Assembly: GCA_947176065.1 (NCBI GenBank)
Contig: CAMWPB010000003.1
Span: 62,001-126,000, forward strand
Direction of reading: 5' to 3'
DNA length: 64,000 nt
Origin: an uncultured Lachnospiraceae bacterium
GTDB taxonomy: Bacteria; Bacillota; Clostridia; Lachnospirales; Lachnospiraceae
Below the pieces are notes generated by a model, which searched no databases, was not told the DNA's origin, and was given only the letters and a program-made list of their open reading frames with translations. How positions within the stretch are numbered: the first letter of the stretch is position 1; the number at the start of each line of letters is the position of its first letter. Below are positions 25,907 through 34,864 of this stretch, piece by piece. The position numbers and the translations under genes are program-made.

Positions 25907-26401
25907 TCATTCCGCCAAAGAACGGTAGAAATTCATTTCCTCCTCTGGAATCTCATAGTAGAAAGTCAAAAATTCCTCCGAAATGGAAAACGCCTTAATA
26001 CTGTCTTCCGACACCGTCATTTTGACAATATTCTTATCCTCATACAATGTAATGGTGGTGTTTTCTTCCAGTTCTTTTCCCCCAAACCGTGCGGCAGGGT
26101 ACTTGTAGGTAGTCAAATAGTACTGCTCCTCTGCCCCCTCCAAGGCTTTTTCCAGTTCCTCCTGACGTTCTTCTATGTCCGAACCGTCAAAAACCGCACA
26201 CTGATTATATTGGTACAGCTTTTCCTCGTCACTTATCGTTTTTACCAGTTCCTGATTCTCTGCCGCATATATTCTGATCTCAGCCAGATTATCCAAATCC
26301 TCTCTGGTGTATTTTCCCCCCTGTCGTGCGGAACACCCGACGCAGATACACAGTCCGAGCGCAATCCAGATAACTGTTTTTATCTTGTTTTTCATCTTCA
26401 T
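25907..26401 (-). CDS. Small lipoprotein, function unknown
   Basis: A 164-residue protein with a basic N-terminus, a hydrophobic stretch and a lipoprotein-like cleavage site (CICVGC, Cys23; Cys rather than Leu/Val at -3 is unusual). The mature part is acidic and beta-rich, with EIRIYAAENQELVKTI, TITLYEDKNIVKMTVSED and a final YYEIPEEEMNFY. Its start overlaps the stop of the upstream membrane regulator gene by 4 bp (ATGA), which implies coupled translation and a joint role. No family is recognised with certainty. Confidence 0.78.
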   Translation of the reverse strand: MKMKNKIKTVIWIALGLCICVGCSARQGGKYTREDLDNLAEIRIYAAENQELVKTISDEEKLYQYNQCAVFDGSDIEERQEELEKALEGAEEQYYLTTYKYPAARFGGKELEENTTITLYEDKNIVKMTVSEDSIKAFSISEEFLTFYYEIPEEEMNFYRSLAE

Positions 26402-27315
26402 CTCTCCCCCCTGCTTTCGATAAGCAATTTACACGTTGTAACCAACAGACAGCAAAACAAAATTATAATAGGTGCATAGGGACTCCACGCGTTTGTTATG
26501 ATTCCGATCAAAACTGCCGCCACCGTAACCGGCAATGCCGTATAGATCCAGCGGTACCTTTTCATATGACCACTCTCAGGTGTATGCCGCGCATTTTTAA
26601 TGATAATGCTGTCAACGTGCATGGACATTCCCGCCCGGATGATAAGCGCCATCCATGCCGTATCGGCCACCCATTCGAAAACATTGCAGGCTGTCTGTCC
26701 AAATCCGATCATAATAAGACGTCCTATTTCAGAGCTTGTCAGAAGAATCATCACGCCCACAATGATCATAACCGCATATTTCTTTCTTCTGCCTTCACGC
26801 TGTATCTGGAACGCCCCGAATACCTTATCGTCAAAGGTAAGATGTTCGTTTTTGATCTCCTGATACTGTCTGGTCTGCAAAAAATTCCAGATGATTATGA
26901 TTATCCCCGCGGCCATTGTAATCCAATACAGCAAAGACATGATTACGCTACGATGACCAAAGCAGTCAAAAACATTTGACAGGATAAACAGACTGATCCC
27001 GCCCACAATCTGATTTACATTCTGCCTGCTGTATGATAAATAGCCGTCCAGCATCTCCTGACTGACATAATATCCACTGTTTGATGCGGCTTTTCCCTCC
27101 GATACCCTTTTTTCTTCACATTCCTCCTTCAGCAGATAGTCCGTCGAAACGCCAAACAGGTTGCTGATCTGCACCAGTTTTCCTACTTCGGGTATGCCTT
27201 TATCATTTACCCATTTCCCCACCGCCTGTCGGGATACATCCAGCCTTTCCGCCAAATCCTCCTGTGTCATGCCATTGTCTTTCAGCAATACTTTTAACTT
27301 TTGTCCTAATGTCAT
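26398..27315 (-). CDS. XRE-family regulator with C-terminal membrane domain
   Basis: A 305-residue protein beginning MTLGQKLKVLLKDNGMTQ; GGAGGTG lies just before this ATG. Residues 1-65 are a Cro/C1-type helix-turn-helix (LAERLDVSRQAVGKWVNDKG). After a linker, the rest contains about five hydrophobic segments (IVGGISLFILSNVF, LLYWITMAAGIIIIIWNF, YAVMIIVGVMILL, WIYTALPVTVAAVLIGIITNAW, PIIILFCCLLV). A DNA-binding domain tethered to the membrane could pass envelope signals directly to DNA. The downstream lipoprotein gene overlaps by 4 bp and may be its sensing partner. Confidence 0.88.
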   Translation of the reverse strand: MTLGQKLKVLLKDNGMTQEDLAERLDVSRQAVGKWVNDKGIPEVGKLVQISNLFGVSTDYLLKEECEEKRVSEGKAASNSGYYVSQEMLDGYLSYSRQNVNQIVGGISLFILSNVFDCFGHRSVIMSLLYWITMAAGIIIIIWNFLQTRQYQEIKNEHLTFDDKVFGAFQIQREGRRKKYAVMIIVGVMILLTSSEIGRLIMIGFGQTACNVFEWVADTAWMALIIRAGMSMHVDSIIIKNARHTPESGHMKRYRWIYTALPVTVAAVLIGIITNAWSPYAPIIILFCCLLVTTCKLLIESRGER

Positions 27316-27353
27316 TTTTACACCTCCCGCATACATCCTACTTCCAGGCAATA

Positions 27354-27383
27354 GAAAAAAACCACCAATCAGTGGTTTCTTTC
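27354..27383 (-). terminator. Terminator of the PfkB kinase gene
   Basis: A 12-bp stem with one mismatch (27354-27365 with 27372-27383) and a 6-base loop. On the minus strand it ends in a run of seven T residues, a standard intrinsic terminator. Confidence 0.8.
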
Positions 27384-27409
27384 TGTCAACTTTGCGTTTC
27401 GTTCCTGTC

Positions 27410-28333
27410 TCAGTCTGCGGATGCCTCTCTCACCCGCCGGTAAAGCTCCCGGATCTCCTCCCCGGACGCCAGCCCTTCCGAAAAAGCGGTTGCGCTCCCA
27501 GCCGCCACGCCCATATAGAAAGCATGTTCATAATCCCGTTTTTCCAGCCATCCGGCCACAAAACCGGCCGCCATGGAATCTCCCGCGCCGACGCCGTTGA
27601 CCAGCCTTCCCTCAGGCACAGGGGACTCGAACACACTGCCGTCCTCCGCCAGAAGCACCGCGCCCTGTCCTGCCATGGACACCAGCACATTGCGCGCGCC
27701 CATCTCCTGCAGCTTCTCTGCATAAGGCAAAACGGACGCCCTTTGCTCAAGCGTCACGCCGAAAATTTCACCCAGCTCATGGTGATTTGGTTTTACCAGA
27801 AAAGGATGCAGAGGCAGCGTTTTCACAAGGCCCTCTCCCGAAACGTCCACCACTGTCAAAACGCCCGCTGCCAGCCTTTCCATCATGCGCAGATAGGTGT
27901 CCTCCGGCAGGGAAGCCGGAATGCTCCCGGACAAAAACAGCACATCACCCGCCGCCAGCTCAGAAAGCCTCTCTTCCAGCAGCGCGAATTTCTCCCCCGA
28001 AATATCCGGCCCCTGCCCGTTAATCTCGGTGCCTTCCACCGACTGCAGTTTCACATTGATCCGGGTAAGTCCCTTATCCAAAAAAATCAGGCCGTTCCCA
28101 ATGCCGCGCTCTGCAAGCTGCCTTGCCGCCTCCTGCCCGGTAAAGCCCGCAACAAAGCCAAGCGCTGTACTGTCCAGTCCCAGATTTTGCAGCACCGTGG
28201 AGACATTGATACCCTTACCGCCCACAGTCAGAAGCTCCGTCGCCGTGCGGTTGGTATAGCCGAGCCTGAAATTTTCCACTGACACGGTATAATCCAAAGA
28301 CGGATTTAAAGTCACAGTATAAATACAGCTCAT
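27410..28333 (-). CDS. fruK: 1-phosphofructokinase-type PfkB kinase
   Basis: A 307-residue PfkB-family kinase beginning MSCIYTVTLNPSLDYTVSVE; the ATG at 28333 has GGGGTG upstream, while an upstream ATG lacks a ribosome site. TLNPSLDYTV, GGKGINVS and the C-terminal NGVGAGDSMAAGF are typical of 1-phosphofructokinase and tagatose-6-phosphate kinase (LacC). The family members differ little in sequence, so fructose-1-phosphate as substrate is likely but not certain. No PTS or DeoR-type regulator gene is adjacent, which is unusual for fruK. It is a single-gene unit with its own terminator. Confidence 0.82.
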   Translation of the reverse strand: MSCIYTVTLNPSLDYTVSVENFRLGYTNRTATELLTVGGKGINVSTVLQNLGLDSTALGFVAGFTGQEAARQLAERGIGNGLIFLDKGLTRINVKLQSVEGTEINGQGPDISGEKFALLEERLSELAAGDVLFLSGSIPASLPEDTYLRMMERLAAGVLTVVDVSGEGLVKTLPLHPFLVKPNHHELGEIFGVTLEQRASVLPYAEKLQEMGARNVLVSMAGQGAVLLAEDGSVFESPVPEGRLVNGVGAGDSMAAGFVAGWLEKRDYEHAFYMGVAAGSATAFSEGLASGEEIRELYRRVREASAD

Positions 28334-28392
28334 CTGGCACACCCCTTTGACGATCTGTTCTCTCATTACCGTTTACAAACTGCGTCTATTAT

Positions 28393-28398
28393 ATTATA
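28393..28398 (-). promoter_or_regulatory. Candidate -10 element of the PfkB kinase gene
   Basis: TATAAT on the minus strand lies ~60 bp upstream of the chosen start; a second overlapping TATAAT lies 5 bp downstream. No clear -35 element is seen. Confidence 0.35.
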
Positions 28399-28431
28399 GT
28401 CTCAGAAGCTGTAATCTTTGGCGACGCCAAC

Positions 28432-28478
28432 AAGAATTACGCAGTAATTCTTGCGACGCAAGCTGCTGAGCTTGCGTC
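28432..28478. repeat. Two tandem perfect hairpins in an intergenic region
   Basis: First hairpin: 9-bp stem 28432-28440/28444-28452, loop GCA. Second: 10-bp stem 28455-28464/28469-28478, loop GCTG. They lie between the GH13 and PfkB kinase genes and lack T-tracts, so they are not ordinary terminators. Confidence 0.6.
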
Positions 28479-28542
28479 CATTATACCACAGGGCCGAAAG
28501 CAAATCCACGGAAAGAAGAATATGTTTCTCCTGACCCGTTCC

Positions 28543-30087
28543 TTATAAGCGGTAGATTCCTGCGGAACAGGGCGCCGCCGCGAATCCGCCCTCTGCGCCC
28601 TCGAGCTTACCCCCTATCGTGTAGAGCGCTTCGCCGGGTTTTACACCGCCGCCCAAGGGCTGCTTTCTGTCGGAAGGGTTAATGACCACAAGCAGCTTCT
28701 CATTCTCGGTTTTACGTACAAACACAAGCGGATAATTATCCATCCGTAAAAACTCGATCTCCCCGTCGTTACGCAGCGCTTCGTGGGACTGTCTGAGCGC
28801 AATCAGCCGTTTCACCTCACTGTAGAGGGAATCCGCATCCCCGATCTGCGCCGCCACCGTAGGCCGGTCCGGGGTATTGTCCTGTGAAATATAAAGCATT
28901 TCCGGCTTCGCCGCCGAAAAGCCCGCATTCAGGGAATCATCCCACTGCATGGGGGAACGGGAACCCGTCCGCTCATAACCGCCCTCTACAGAGTACAGGT
29001 CTTCCACATACCGCATCCCGATCTCGTCGCCGTAATAGATAAAAGGCGCACCGGGCATAGTCAGAAGAAAGGCGAAGGCAAGCTTCATCTCGTCTCTGTC
29101 AAGCCGCCTTGCCAGTCTGTCCATATCGTGATTGCCTGAAGGAATACAGATCAGACCGCCGCATGACTTCTCATAGCTCTCCTGATATTTCTCCCAGAAA
29201 GCCGCAATGTCTCCCTTTCCTCTTTTGGAAAACCAGGGTTCCTCACAGCGGAACAGATCGTTGTAATGGGAGGGTCCAAAGTGCAGCAGGAAATCCATAT
29301 GAAAGCCGCCTGCCAGTGCTTTGTCCGGCTCGCCCCACTCGGAAACCAGCACCGCCGCCGGAAACTCCTGATCCAGAAACGCGCGGACATCCTGCCAAAG
29401 CCTGATCGTGCCCTTGCCATCCTCATCGTTCTTCACAAGAGAACCCGCCATATCCACACGGAACCCGTCGCAGCCCGCCTTAAGCCAGAAGCGCATCACC
29501 TCTTTCATGGCTTCTCTCGTAGCCAGCGGTCCCGGCGCATCCATGGCCTGCTGCCATTTTTTCTCAGGATTAGGCTTATAATATCCATAATTCAGTGCAG
29601 GCTGATGGGAAAAGAAATTGACCCCGCATGCGCCCACGCGCTCCGATATGCCCTTGAGAGCGTTCATGCCGTCCGGCGCCTCCCATGTGTTGTCCGTCCA
29701 GACATAGCGGTCGGTATACTCGTTCGGCTCCGCCTTCATAGACTCACGAAACCACTTGTGGTTAACCGAAGTGTGTCCCGGTACCAGATCCAAAAGCACA
29801 TGCATATCCCGCTTATGGGCCTCCTTAAACAGCCGCACCAGATCCTCGTTGGTTCCGTAACGGGGTGCAACCGTAAAATAATCCTCCACATCATAGCCCG
29901 CATCGTAAAAGGGCGACTTGAAACAGGGATTCAGCCAGAGCGCATTACAGCCCAGCTCTTTGATATAATCGAGCTTTTCAATAATGCCCTGCATATCGCC
30001 GATGCCGTCTGCATTGGTGTCATTGAAGGACTGTGGATAAATTTCATAAAAAATTGCCGTGTTCAGCCAGTTTGGTCTGCCTGCCAT
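28543..30087 (-). CDS. GH13 alpha-glucosidase-like glycoside hydrolase
   Basis: A 514-residue cytoplasmic GH13 enzyme starting at MAGRPNWLNTAIFYEIYPQS; GGAGGAAC precedes this ATG, and an open extension of 35 codons upstream is not supported. The conserved GH13 regions are LDLVPGHTS (region I), GFRVDMAG with the nucleophile Asp (II), LVSEWGEP with the acid Glu (III) and SGNHDMDR with the third Asp (IV). The GH13 subfamily cannot be fixed by eye; oligo-1,6-glucosidase, alpha-glucosidase or related transglucosidase activity is possible. It stands alone, with a promoter overlapping a dyad. Confidence 0.9.
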   Translation of the reverse strand: MAGRPNWLNTAIFYEIYPQSFNDTNADGIGDMQGIIEKLDYIKELGCNALWLNPCFKSPFYDAGYDVEDYFTVAPRYGTNEDLVRLFKEAHKRDMHVLLDLVPGHTSVNHKWFRESMKAEPNEYTDRYVWTDNTWEAPDGMNALKGISERVGACGVNFFSHQPALNYGYYKPNPEKKWQQAMDAPGPLATREAMKEVMRFWLKAGCDGFRVDMAGSLVKNDEDGKGTIRLWQDVRAFLDQEFPAAVLVSEWGEPDKALAGGFHMDFLLHFGPSHYNDLFRCEEPWFSKRGKGDIAAFWEKYQESYEKSCGGLICIPSGNHDMDRLARRLDRDEMKLAFAFLLTMPGAPFIYYGDEIGMRYVEDLYSVEGGYERTGSRSPMQWDDSLNAGFSAAKPEMLYISQDNTPDRPTVAAQIGDADSLYSEVKRLIALRQSHEALRNDGEIEFLRMDNYPLVFVRKTENEKLLVVINPSDRKQPLGGGVKPGEALYTIGGKLEGAEGGFAAAPCSAGIYRL

Positions 30088-30210
30088 AGTAGGTTCCTCC
30101 TCTATCCATGTTATCTTTTTCAGGGAACGCGCCGTCCCCTGCCGTCTCTTTTTTAACACAATACTCGCACAAATGACCAAAAACAATCCCAAATGCTATC
30201 ATATACTGAT

Positions 30211-30241
30211 ACTATACTATCATGCATGTACAATGTTTACA
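30211..30241 (-). promoter_or_regulatory. Promoter with overlapping dyad for the GH13 gene
   Basis: Minus strand: -35 TAAACA (30239-30234), 17-bp spacer, -10 TATAGT (30216-30211). A dyad-like 15-mer TGTACAATGTTTACA (30227-30241, plus strand) overlaps the -35 and resembles a LacI-family/cre-type operator with a substitution at its centre. Confidence 0.45.
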
Positions 30242-30243
30242 CC

Positions 30244-30255
30244 GTGCCCGGGCAC
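30244..30255. terminator. Palindrome after mfd
   Basis: GTGCCCGGGCAC is a perfect 12-bp palindrome 3-15 bp after the mfd stop. It has no T-tract, so it is at best a weak terminator or a protein-binding dyad. Confidence 0.3.
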
Positions 30256-30258
30256 AAA

Positions 30259-33200
30259 TTACACCAGCATCTCCTCCATCTTCGAAAGCGCCTCCCGCGT
30301 CAGCACAAGCAGCGTCTCCTCATCCTTCTCGATCACCCCGCACTTCCTGTAGTGGAGATAGAAGGTGGGATCGCCCTTGGGATCAAACCGCAGCCTTCCG
30401 CCATAATCCCCGATGAGCAGCGGAATATTTTCCACCCGGATAGGCGCATCCGGCCGCAGGGTAAAGCTGACTCTCTCGTTCTTCCCCTTCACCTCCGGCA
30501 TGTAAAGCCTGTGTGCATGGGAGCGGATCAGCGCAATCCGCAGAAGATTTTCCACCGATTTCGGAATCTGTCCGAAACGGTCAAGCAGCTCTTCCCGCAT
30601 ATCGTCGCATTCGCGTTCATTCTCAATTCCCGCAATCCGCTTATAGATATCCAGCTTCTGCACCTCGTTGACAATGTATTCCGGCGGAATATAGGCGTCC
30701 ACGTCCAGATCCACAAGCGTGTTGAAATCCTCGATCACGGAAATGCCCTTCTTCGTCTTGACCGCCTCGTTTAGCATTTTACAGTAAAGGTCATAGCCAA
30801 CCGCCTGCATATGCCCGTGCTGGCTTTTCCCCAGAAGATTGCCCGCACCGCGTATTTCCAGATCGCGCATGGCGATCTTAAAGCCGCTGCCAAGCTCCGT
30901 AAATTCCCGGATGGCCTCCAGCCGCTTCTCCGCCACTTCCTTAAGCACCTTATCTCTCTTATACATAAGGAAGGCGTATGCCGTCCGGTTCGAGCGTCCC
31001 ACGCGGCCTCTGAGCTGATAAAGCTGGGAAAGACCCATCTGGTCGGAATCATGGATAATCATGGTATTGACGTTTGAGATATCCAGTCCCGTCTCAATGA
31101 TCGTAGTCGACACCAGCACATCGATCTCCCCGTTGACGAAATCGTACATGATCCGTTCCAGTTCCGCCTCCTTCATCTGTCCGTGGGCAAACGACACGTT
31201 GGCCTCCGGCACCAGATCGCTGATTGCAGCCGCCACATCCGCAATATTGTTGACCCTGTTATAGACATAATAAACCTGTCCCTCCCTTGCCAGCTCACGG
31301 ACAATGGCCTCCCTGACCATCTCCTCATTATACTCGCAGACAAAGGTCTGGATCGGCAGCCTGTCCTCGGGCGCCTCCTCCAGCACGCTCATGTCCCGGA
31401 TTCCCACCAGACTCATGTGGAGTGTCCGCGGAATGGGCGTAGCCGTCAACGTCAGCACATCCACATTTTCCTTTAATTGCTTAATTTTTTCCTTGTGGCC
31501 CACACCGAAACGCTGTTCCTCGTCGATGATCAAAAGCCCCAGATCCTTGTATTCCACATCCGCAGACAGCACGCGGTGGGTACCGATCACGATATCCACC
31601 ATGCCCTTCTTTAAATCCGTGATCGTCTTTTTCTGCTCTGCCGCCGTGCGGAACCGGGAAAGGAGGTCAATCCGCACGGGAAAATCCTTCATTCGCTGCA
31701 CAAACGTATGATAGTGCTGCTGGGCCAGAATGGTGGTGGGTACCAGATAAACCACCTGCTTGTTCTCCTGCACGGCCTTGAAAGCAGCACGGATGGCGAT
31801 CTCGGTCTTCCCGTAGCCCACATCGCCGCAGATCAGGCGGTCCATGATCTTCTCACTCTCCATGTCCTCCTTGGTAGCCGCAATGGCCAGCACCTGATCC
31901 TCCGTCTCCTCGAAGGGAAACATCTCCTCAAATTCCCTCTGCCAGACCGTATCCTGCCCGTAACAGTAGCCTTTCCCGTTCTGTCTGGCGGCGTAAAGCT
32001 CCACCAGATCCCCGGCAATCTCCTCCACCGCCGTGCGCACTTTGGATTTGGTTCTGGCCCATTCCTGCGTACCCAGCTTGTTGAGTTTCGGTTTCGTGCC
32101 GCCGTCCGCCGAAGCATATTTCTGGATAACGTCGAGCCCCGTCGCCAGCACATAGAGAATGCCGCCGTCCCGATAGGAAATCTTCATGTAATCCTTCACC
32201 ACATGTTCTACTTCCACCTTCTCAATGCCCTGATAAATCCCAAGACCGTGGCTCTCGTGTACCACATAATCTCCCACCTTCAGATCGTTAAAATCCTGGA
32301 TCTTCTGGCCTTCGTATACCTTTTTCTTTCTCTTCTTCTTTTTCTGCGCGCCGAAAATATCGCTCTCCGCAATCACCATAAACTGCAGAAGAGGATATTC
32401 AAAGCCCTTACGGACCCTTCCGTATGCGGTCATCACTTCTCCCGGCTGCACCTCCCGCATGGGATCTTCCGTATAAAAAGCGTTTATCTCCTGATCCCGC
32501 AGATCCTCCGCCAGCCGTCTGGCCCGGGTTCGGGAGCCGGAGAGCAGCAGAATGCGGTATCCCTTTTTCTTATAGTTTTTTAAGTCCTTTACGAGCGCCT
32601 CAAAACTATTATTATAGGAGGGAAGACTTCTTGCCTGCACGGCAAATTTTCGCTCTGCCTTTACAAGGGGATTTTTTCCTTCCATGGAGGAAAGGCTCAC
32701 AACCCGCCGGTTTTCCAGCGCGGCTGCCACTGACGCCGCCGGAAACAGGACGTCCATCTGCCCCGGCAGAATATACCCTTTCTCAGCCCGGTGCGCCATG
32801 CTCTCCCGAAATTCCAGCTCCACCGCATCCACATGCTCCCTGATCCGTAACGGCTCGTCCAGAAAAACACAGGCTCCCTCCCCCGCAAAGCAGTCTGCAA
32901 AGGATGTGGTCTCCGGGTAAAAATAGCGCACATAGCTGTCCAGATTGATCGCATTATAAGAAATGCCCAACTCCAGCAGCGTCTCCGTAAGCTCCCGGAT
33001 CTGCACATCGATACGGTGTGCCTCCTCCGTTTTCATCTGTTTTCTGAGAACCCCGGCCTGCTTCTTCGCCTCTTTCTGTATCTTTTTCAGTCCCTCTGCA
33101 AGCTCATCCTTCGACAGAATAAGCTCCGTGGCCGGGTAGACGGACACGGCCTCCAGCTTCTCTATGGAACGCTGGCTCAAAACGTCGAAACTGCGGATCG

Positions 33201-33798
33201 ACTCTACCTCGTCGCCCCACAGCTCAATCCGGTAAGGATTCTCTTCCGTCAGATCAAAAATATCGACAATGCCGCCCCGGATGCTGAACTGCCCCGGCTC
33301 CTCCACCTGGTCGCATCTTTCATAGCCAAGCCCCGCCAGGGAAGATGCCAGCTCATGCTCCTCCACGGAAGACTGCCTGTTTATCGAAATGACATGCTCT
33401 CTCCAGTTCTCCAAAGACACCTGCGGCGCCATCAGCGCATCAAAGGTAGTAATCACGGTGAGCGGTACACCCTCCGCCATTCTGCGGAGAACCTTGATCC
33501 GCTCCTTGGTAAGCTGGTTGCCGTGTATGTCCGCCTGAAAGAAAATCAGATCCTTCGCGGGATACAACATGACATTTCTGTCATAAAATTGATAGTCCTC
33601 GTACAGTTCCTTCGCCCGCAGATCATTAAAGGTAATGATCAGTTTCCGACGGAAGCCCTCGCCAAGCCCGTAAATCATATGCAGTTTCTGGGAGTCCGCG
33701 CAGCCGCTCAAAGCGGCGGAAGCCTTTCCCCTCGCAAGCAGCTCCCGTATCTCTTCATATTCCCCCAGCTCCGAAAGCGGGGCCAGCAATGCTCTCAT
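30259..33798 (-). CDS. mfd: Transcription-repair coupling factor Mfd
   Basis: A 1179-residue full-length Mfd, which removes RNA polymerase stalled at DNA lesions and recruits UvrA. The N-terminal UvrB-homology region spans ~1-350. The RNA-polymerase-interacting (CarD-like) domain around 490-560 has LKVGDYVVHESHGLGIYQGI. The superfamily II translocase follows, with Walker A GDVGYGKTE, the DEEQRFG box, the TATPIPRTL motif and the RGRVGRS motif. The C-terminal TRCF domain ends near residue 1160. It is downstream of pth with a 41-bp gap, an arrangement common in Firmicutes. AAAGAGGTT precedes the ATG. Confidence 0.97.
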   Translation of the reverse strand: MRALLAPLSELGEYEEIRELLARGKASAALSGCADSQKLHMIYGLGEGFRRKLIITFNDLRAKELYEDYQFYDRNVMLYPAKDLIFFQADIHGNQLTKERIKVLRRMAEGVPLTVITTFDALMAPQVSLENWREHVISINRQSSVEEHELASSLAGLGYERCDQVEEPGQFSIRGGIVDIFDLTEENPYRIELWGDEVESIRSFDVLSQRSIEKLEAVSVYPATELILSKDELAEGLKKIQKEAKKQAGVLRKQMKTEEAHRIDVQIRELTETLLELGISYNAINLDSYVRYFYPETTSFADCFAGEGACVFLDEPLRIREHVDAVELEFRESMAHRAEKGYILPGQMDVLFPAASVAAALENRRVVSLSSMEGKNPLVKAERKFAVQARSLPSYNNSFEALVKDLKNYKKKGYRILLLSGSRTRARRLAEDLRDQEINAFYTEDPMREVQPGEVMTAYGRVRKGFEYPLLQFMVIAESDIFGAQKKKKRKKKVYEGQKIQDFNDLKVGDYVVHESHGLGIYQGIEKVEVEHVVKDYMKISYRDGGILYVLATGLDVIQKYASADGGTKPKLNKLGTQEWARTKSKVRTAVEEIAGDLVELYAARQNGKGYCYGQDTVWQREFEEMFPFEETEDQVLAIAATKEDMESEKIMDRLICGDVGYGKTEIAIRAAFKAVQENKQVVYLVPTTILAQQHYHTFVQRMKDFPVRIDLLSRFRTAAEQKKTITDLKKGMVDIVIGTHRVLSADVEYKDLGLLIIDEEQRFGVGHKEKIKQLKENVDVLTLTATPIPRTLHMSLVGIRDMSVLEEAPEDRLPIQTFVCEYNEEMVREAIVRELAREGQVYYVYNRVNNIADVAAAISDLVPEANVSFAHGQMKEAELERIMYDFVNGEIDVLVSTTIIETGLDISNVNTMIIHDSDQMGLSQLYQLRGRVGRSNRTAYAFLMYKRDKVLKEVAEKRLEAIREFTELGSGFKIAMRDLEIRGAGNLLGKSQHGHMQAVGYDLYCKMLNEAVKTKKGISVIEDFNTLVDLDVDAYIPPEYIVNEVQKLDIYKRIAGIENERECDDMREELLDRFGQIPKSVENLLRIALIRSHAHRLYMPEVKGKNERVSFTLRPDAPIRVENIPLLIGDYGGRLRFDPKGDPTFYLHYRKCGVIEKDEETLLVLTREALSKMEEMLV

Positions 33799-33839
33799 GG
33801 TAACCTCTTTCTTTCACTCAAACTCATTATCTCTTCCTG

Positions 33840-34463
33840 TCAGTCATCCCGAACCGCCAGATCAGCACCGCCTTCTTCATCCCTCTTCGGCGGACGTTTC
33901 CGCGCATTATATTTGTTCATGGCGGCATCTGGCCCTTCCACGATCACCGACTCTATGGCAAGCGCCGCCGTCCTCGCGCCTTCATTCATAATCTCCCGCT
34001 CCTGCACCGGGAAATGTCCCAGCACATAATCCGCAAGGTCCATCATCGGCGGCTTCTCACCCACGCCCATCCGCACCCGGATAAACTCGTCATGCCCCAG
34101 ATGCATGATAATATTTTTCAGGCCGTTGTGGCCGCCGTCGCTGCCCCGCTTACGGATGCGGATCTGTCCCATATCAAGACTCACGTCGTCCGAAATCACA
34201 ATCAGCTCGTTCTTCTCGTCCGCTTTATAAAAGTCTATGACGCTGCGGATGCTCTCACCACTCAAATTCATGTAAGTGAGTGGCTTCACCAGAACCGCCT
34301 TGTGTCCTGCCACGATTCCCTTGCCGATGACCGCCTTATGCTTTTTTTCTCCCAGCACAATGTCATTTTTTTCCGCAATCGCGTCGATCACGTCAAAGCC
34401 TATGTTGTGCCTCGTATTCATATATTTTTTCTCCGGATTTCCCAGACCTGCGATGATATACAT
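33840..34463 (-). CDS. pth: Peptidyl-tRNA hydrolase
   Basis: A 207-residue enzyme that recycles tRNA from prematurely released peptidyl-tRNA. The N-terminal MYIIAGLGNPEKKY and NTRHNIGF with catalytic His19 are diagnostic; LVKPLTYMNLSG, VISDDVSLDMG and GGHNGLKNI are also present. The last ~20 residues form a basic then acidic tail beyond the usual ~185-residue length. It is located between spoVG and mfd, as in many clostridia. Confidence 0.96.
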   Translation of the reverse strand: MYIIAGLGNPEKKYMNTRHNIGFDVIDAIAEKNDIVLGEKKHKAVIGKGIVAGHKAVLVKPLTYMNLSGESIRSVIDFYKADEKNELIVISDDVSLDMGQIRIRKRGSDGGHNGLKNIIMHLGHDEFIRVRMGVGEKPPMMDLADYVLGHFPVQEREIMNEGARTAALAIESVIVEGPDAAMNKYNARKRPPKRDEEGGADLAVRDD

Positions 34464-34494
34464 AACTACCTCGATTCTATAAATTTAGACATCA

Positions 34495-34535
34495 AAAAAG
34501 CAACCGCCGCTCACCAAAGTAGTTGGTTGCTTTTT
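34495..34535 (-). terminator. Terminator after the 63-residue ORF
   Basis: An 11-bp perfect stem (34495-34505 with 34525-34535) with six T residues at its end on the minus strand. The loop is 19 bases and can pair further. It separates the 63-residue ORF from pth. Confidence 0.75.
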
Positions 34536-34546
34536 AGCTTCCTTAC

Positions 34547-34738
34547 CTATTCATTGATCTTGTCAATGCTTATAAGGTTAACACCAAGACTTGTAAGTAT
34601 CACCTTCAATGCTATATAATCTTCCTTCAAGTCTTCATAGGTCTCAACCGCATTTTCTTTCCTTGCCAGAAGCATCCGCTTTTGTACCTTCTGAAAATTA
34701 TTTATAGATCTTTCAATAATCTCACCATTGCTCGGCAT
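34547..34738 (-). CDS. Small helical protein of 63 residues
   Basis: Starts at MPSNGEIIERSINNFQKVQK; GGAGGTGACGGG directly precedes the ATG, and the frame upstream lacks a start with a ribosome site. The protein is mostly predicted alpha-helix with alternating charges and ends SLGVNLISIDKINE. It lies between spoVG and pth and has its own terminator. I do not recognise a family. Confidence 0.68.
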   Translation of the reverse strand: MPSNGEIIERSINNFQKVQKRMLLARKENAVETYEDLKEDYIALKVILTSLGVNLISIDKINE

Positions 34739-34822
34739 ACCCGTCACCTCCCAATCAGGAATCAGAGTTATTGTTGGAACCAGTATACCATAACAGGAAT
34801 ACAAAGTCCATTGTAACATGAA

Positions 34823-34848
34823 GAGAAGGACGCTCCCGCGTCCTTCTC
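34823..34848 (-). terminator. Hairpin after spoVG
   Basis: A perfect 11-bp stem (34823-34833 with 34838-34848) and a 4-base loop, starting 17 bp after the spoVG stop. The T-tract is short (TTC), so termination may be partial. Confidence 0.6.
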
Positions 34849-34864
34849 CCGTTCTCATCCTATG

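Noticed and set aside
33016..34029. Long plus-strand open frame opposite mfd and pth
   Set aside because: It is the mirror of well-supported minus-strand genes, has no ribosome site, and its translation has no recognisable motif and an odd Leu/His/Arg-rich composition.
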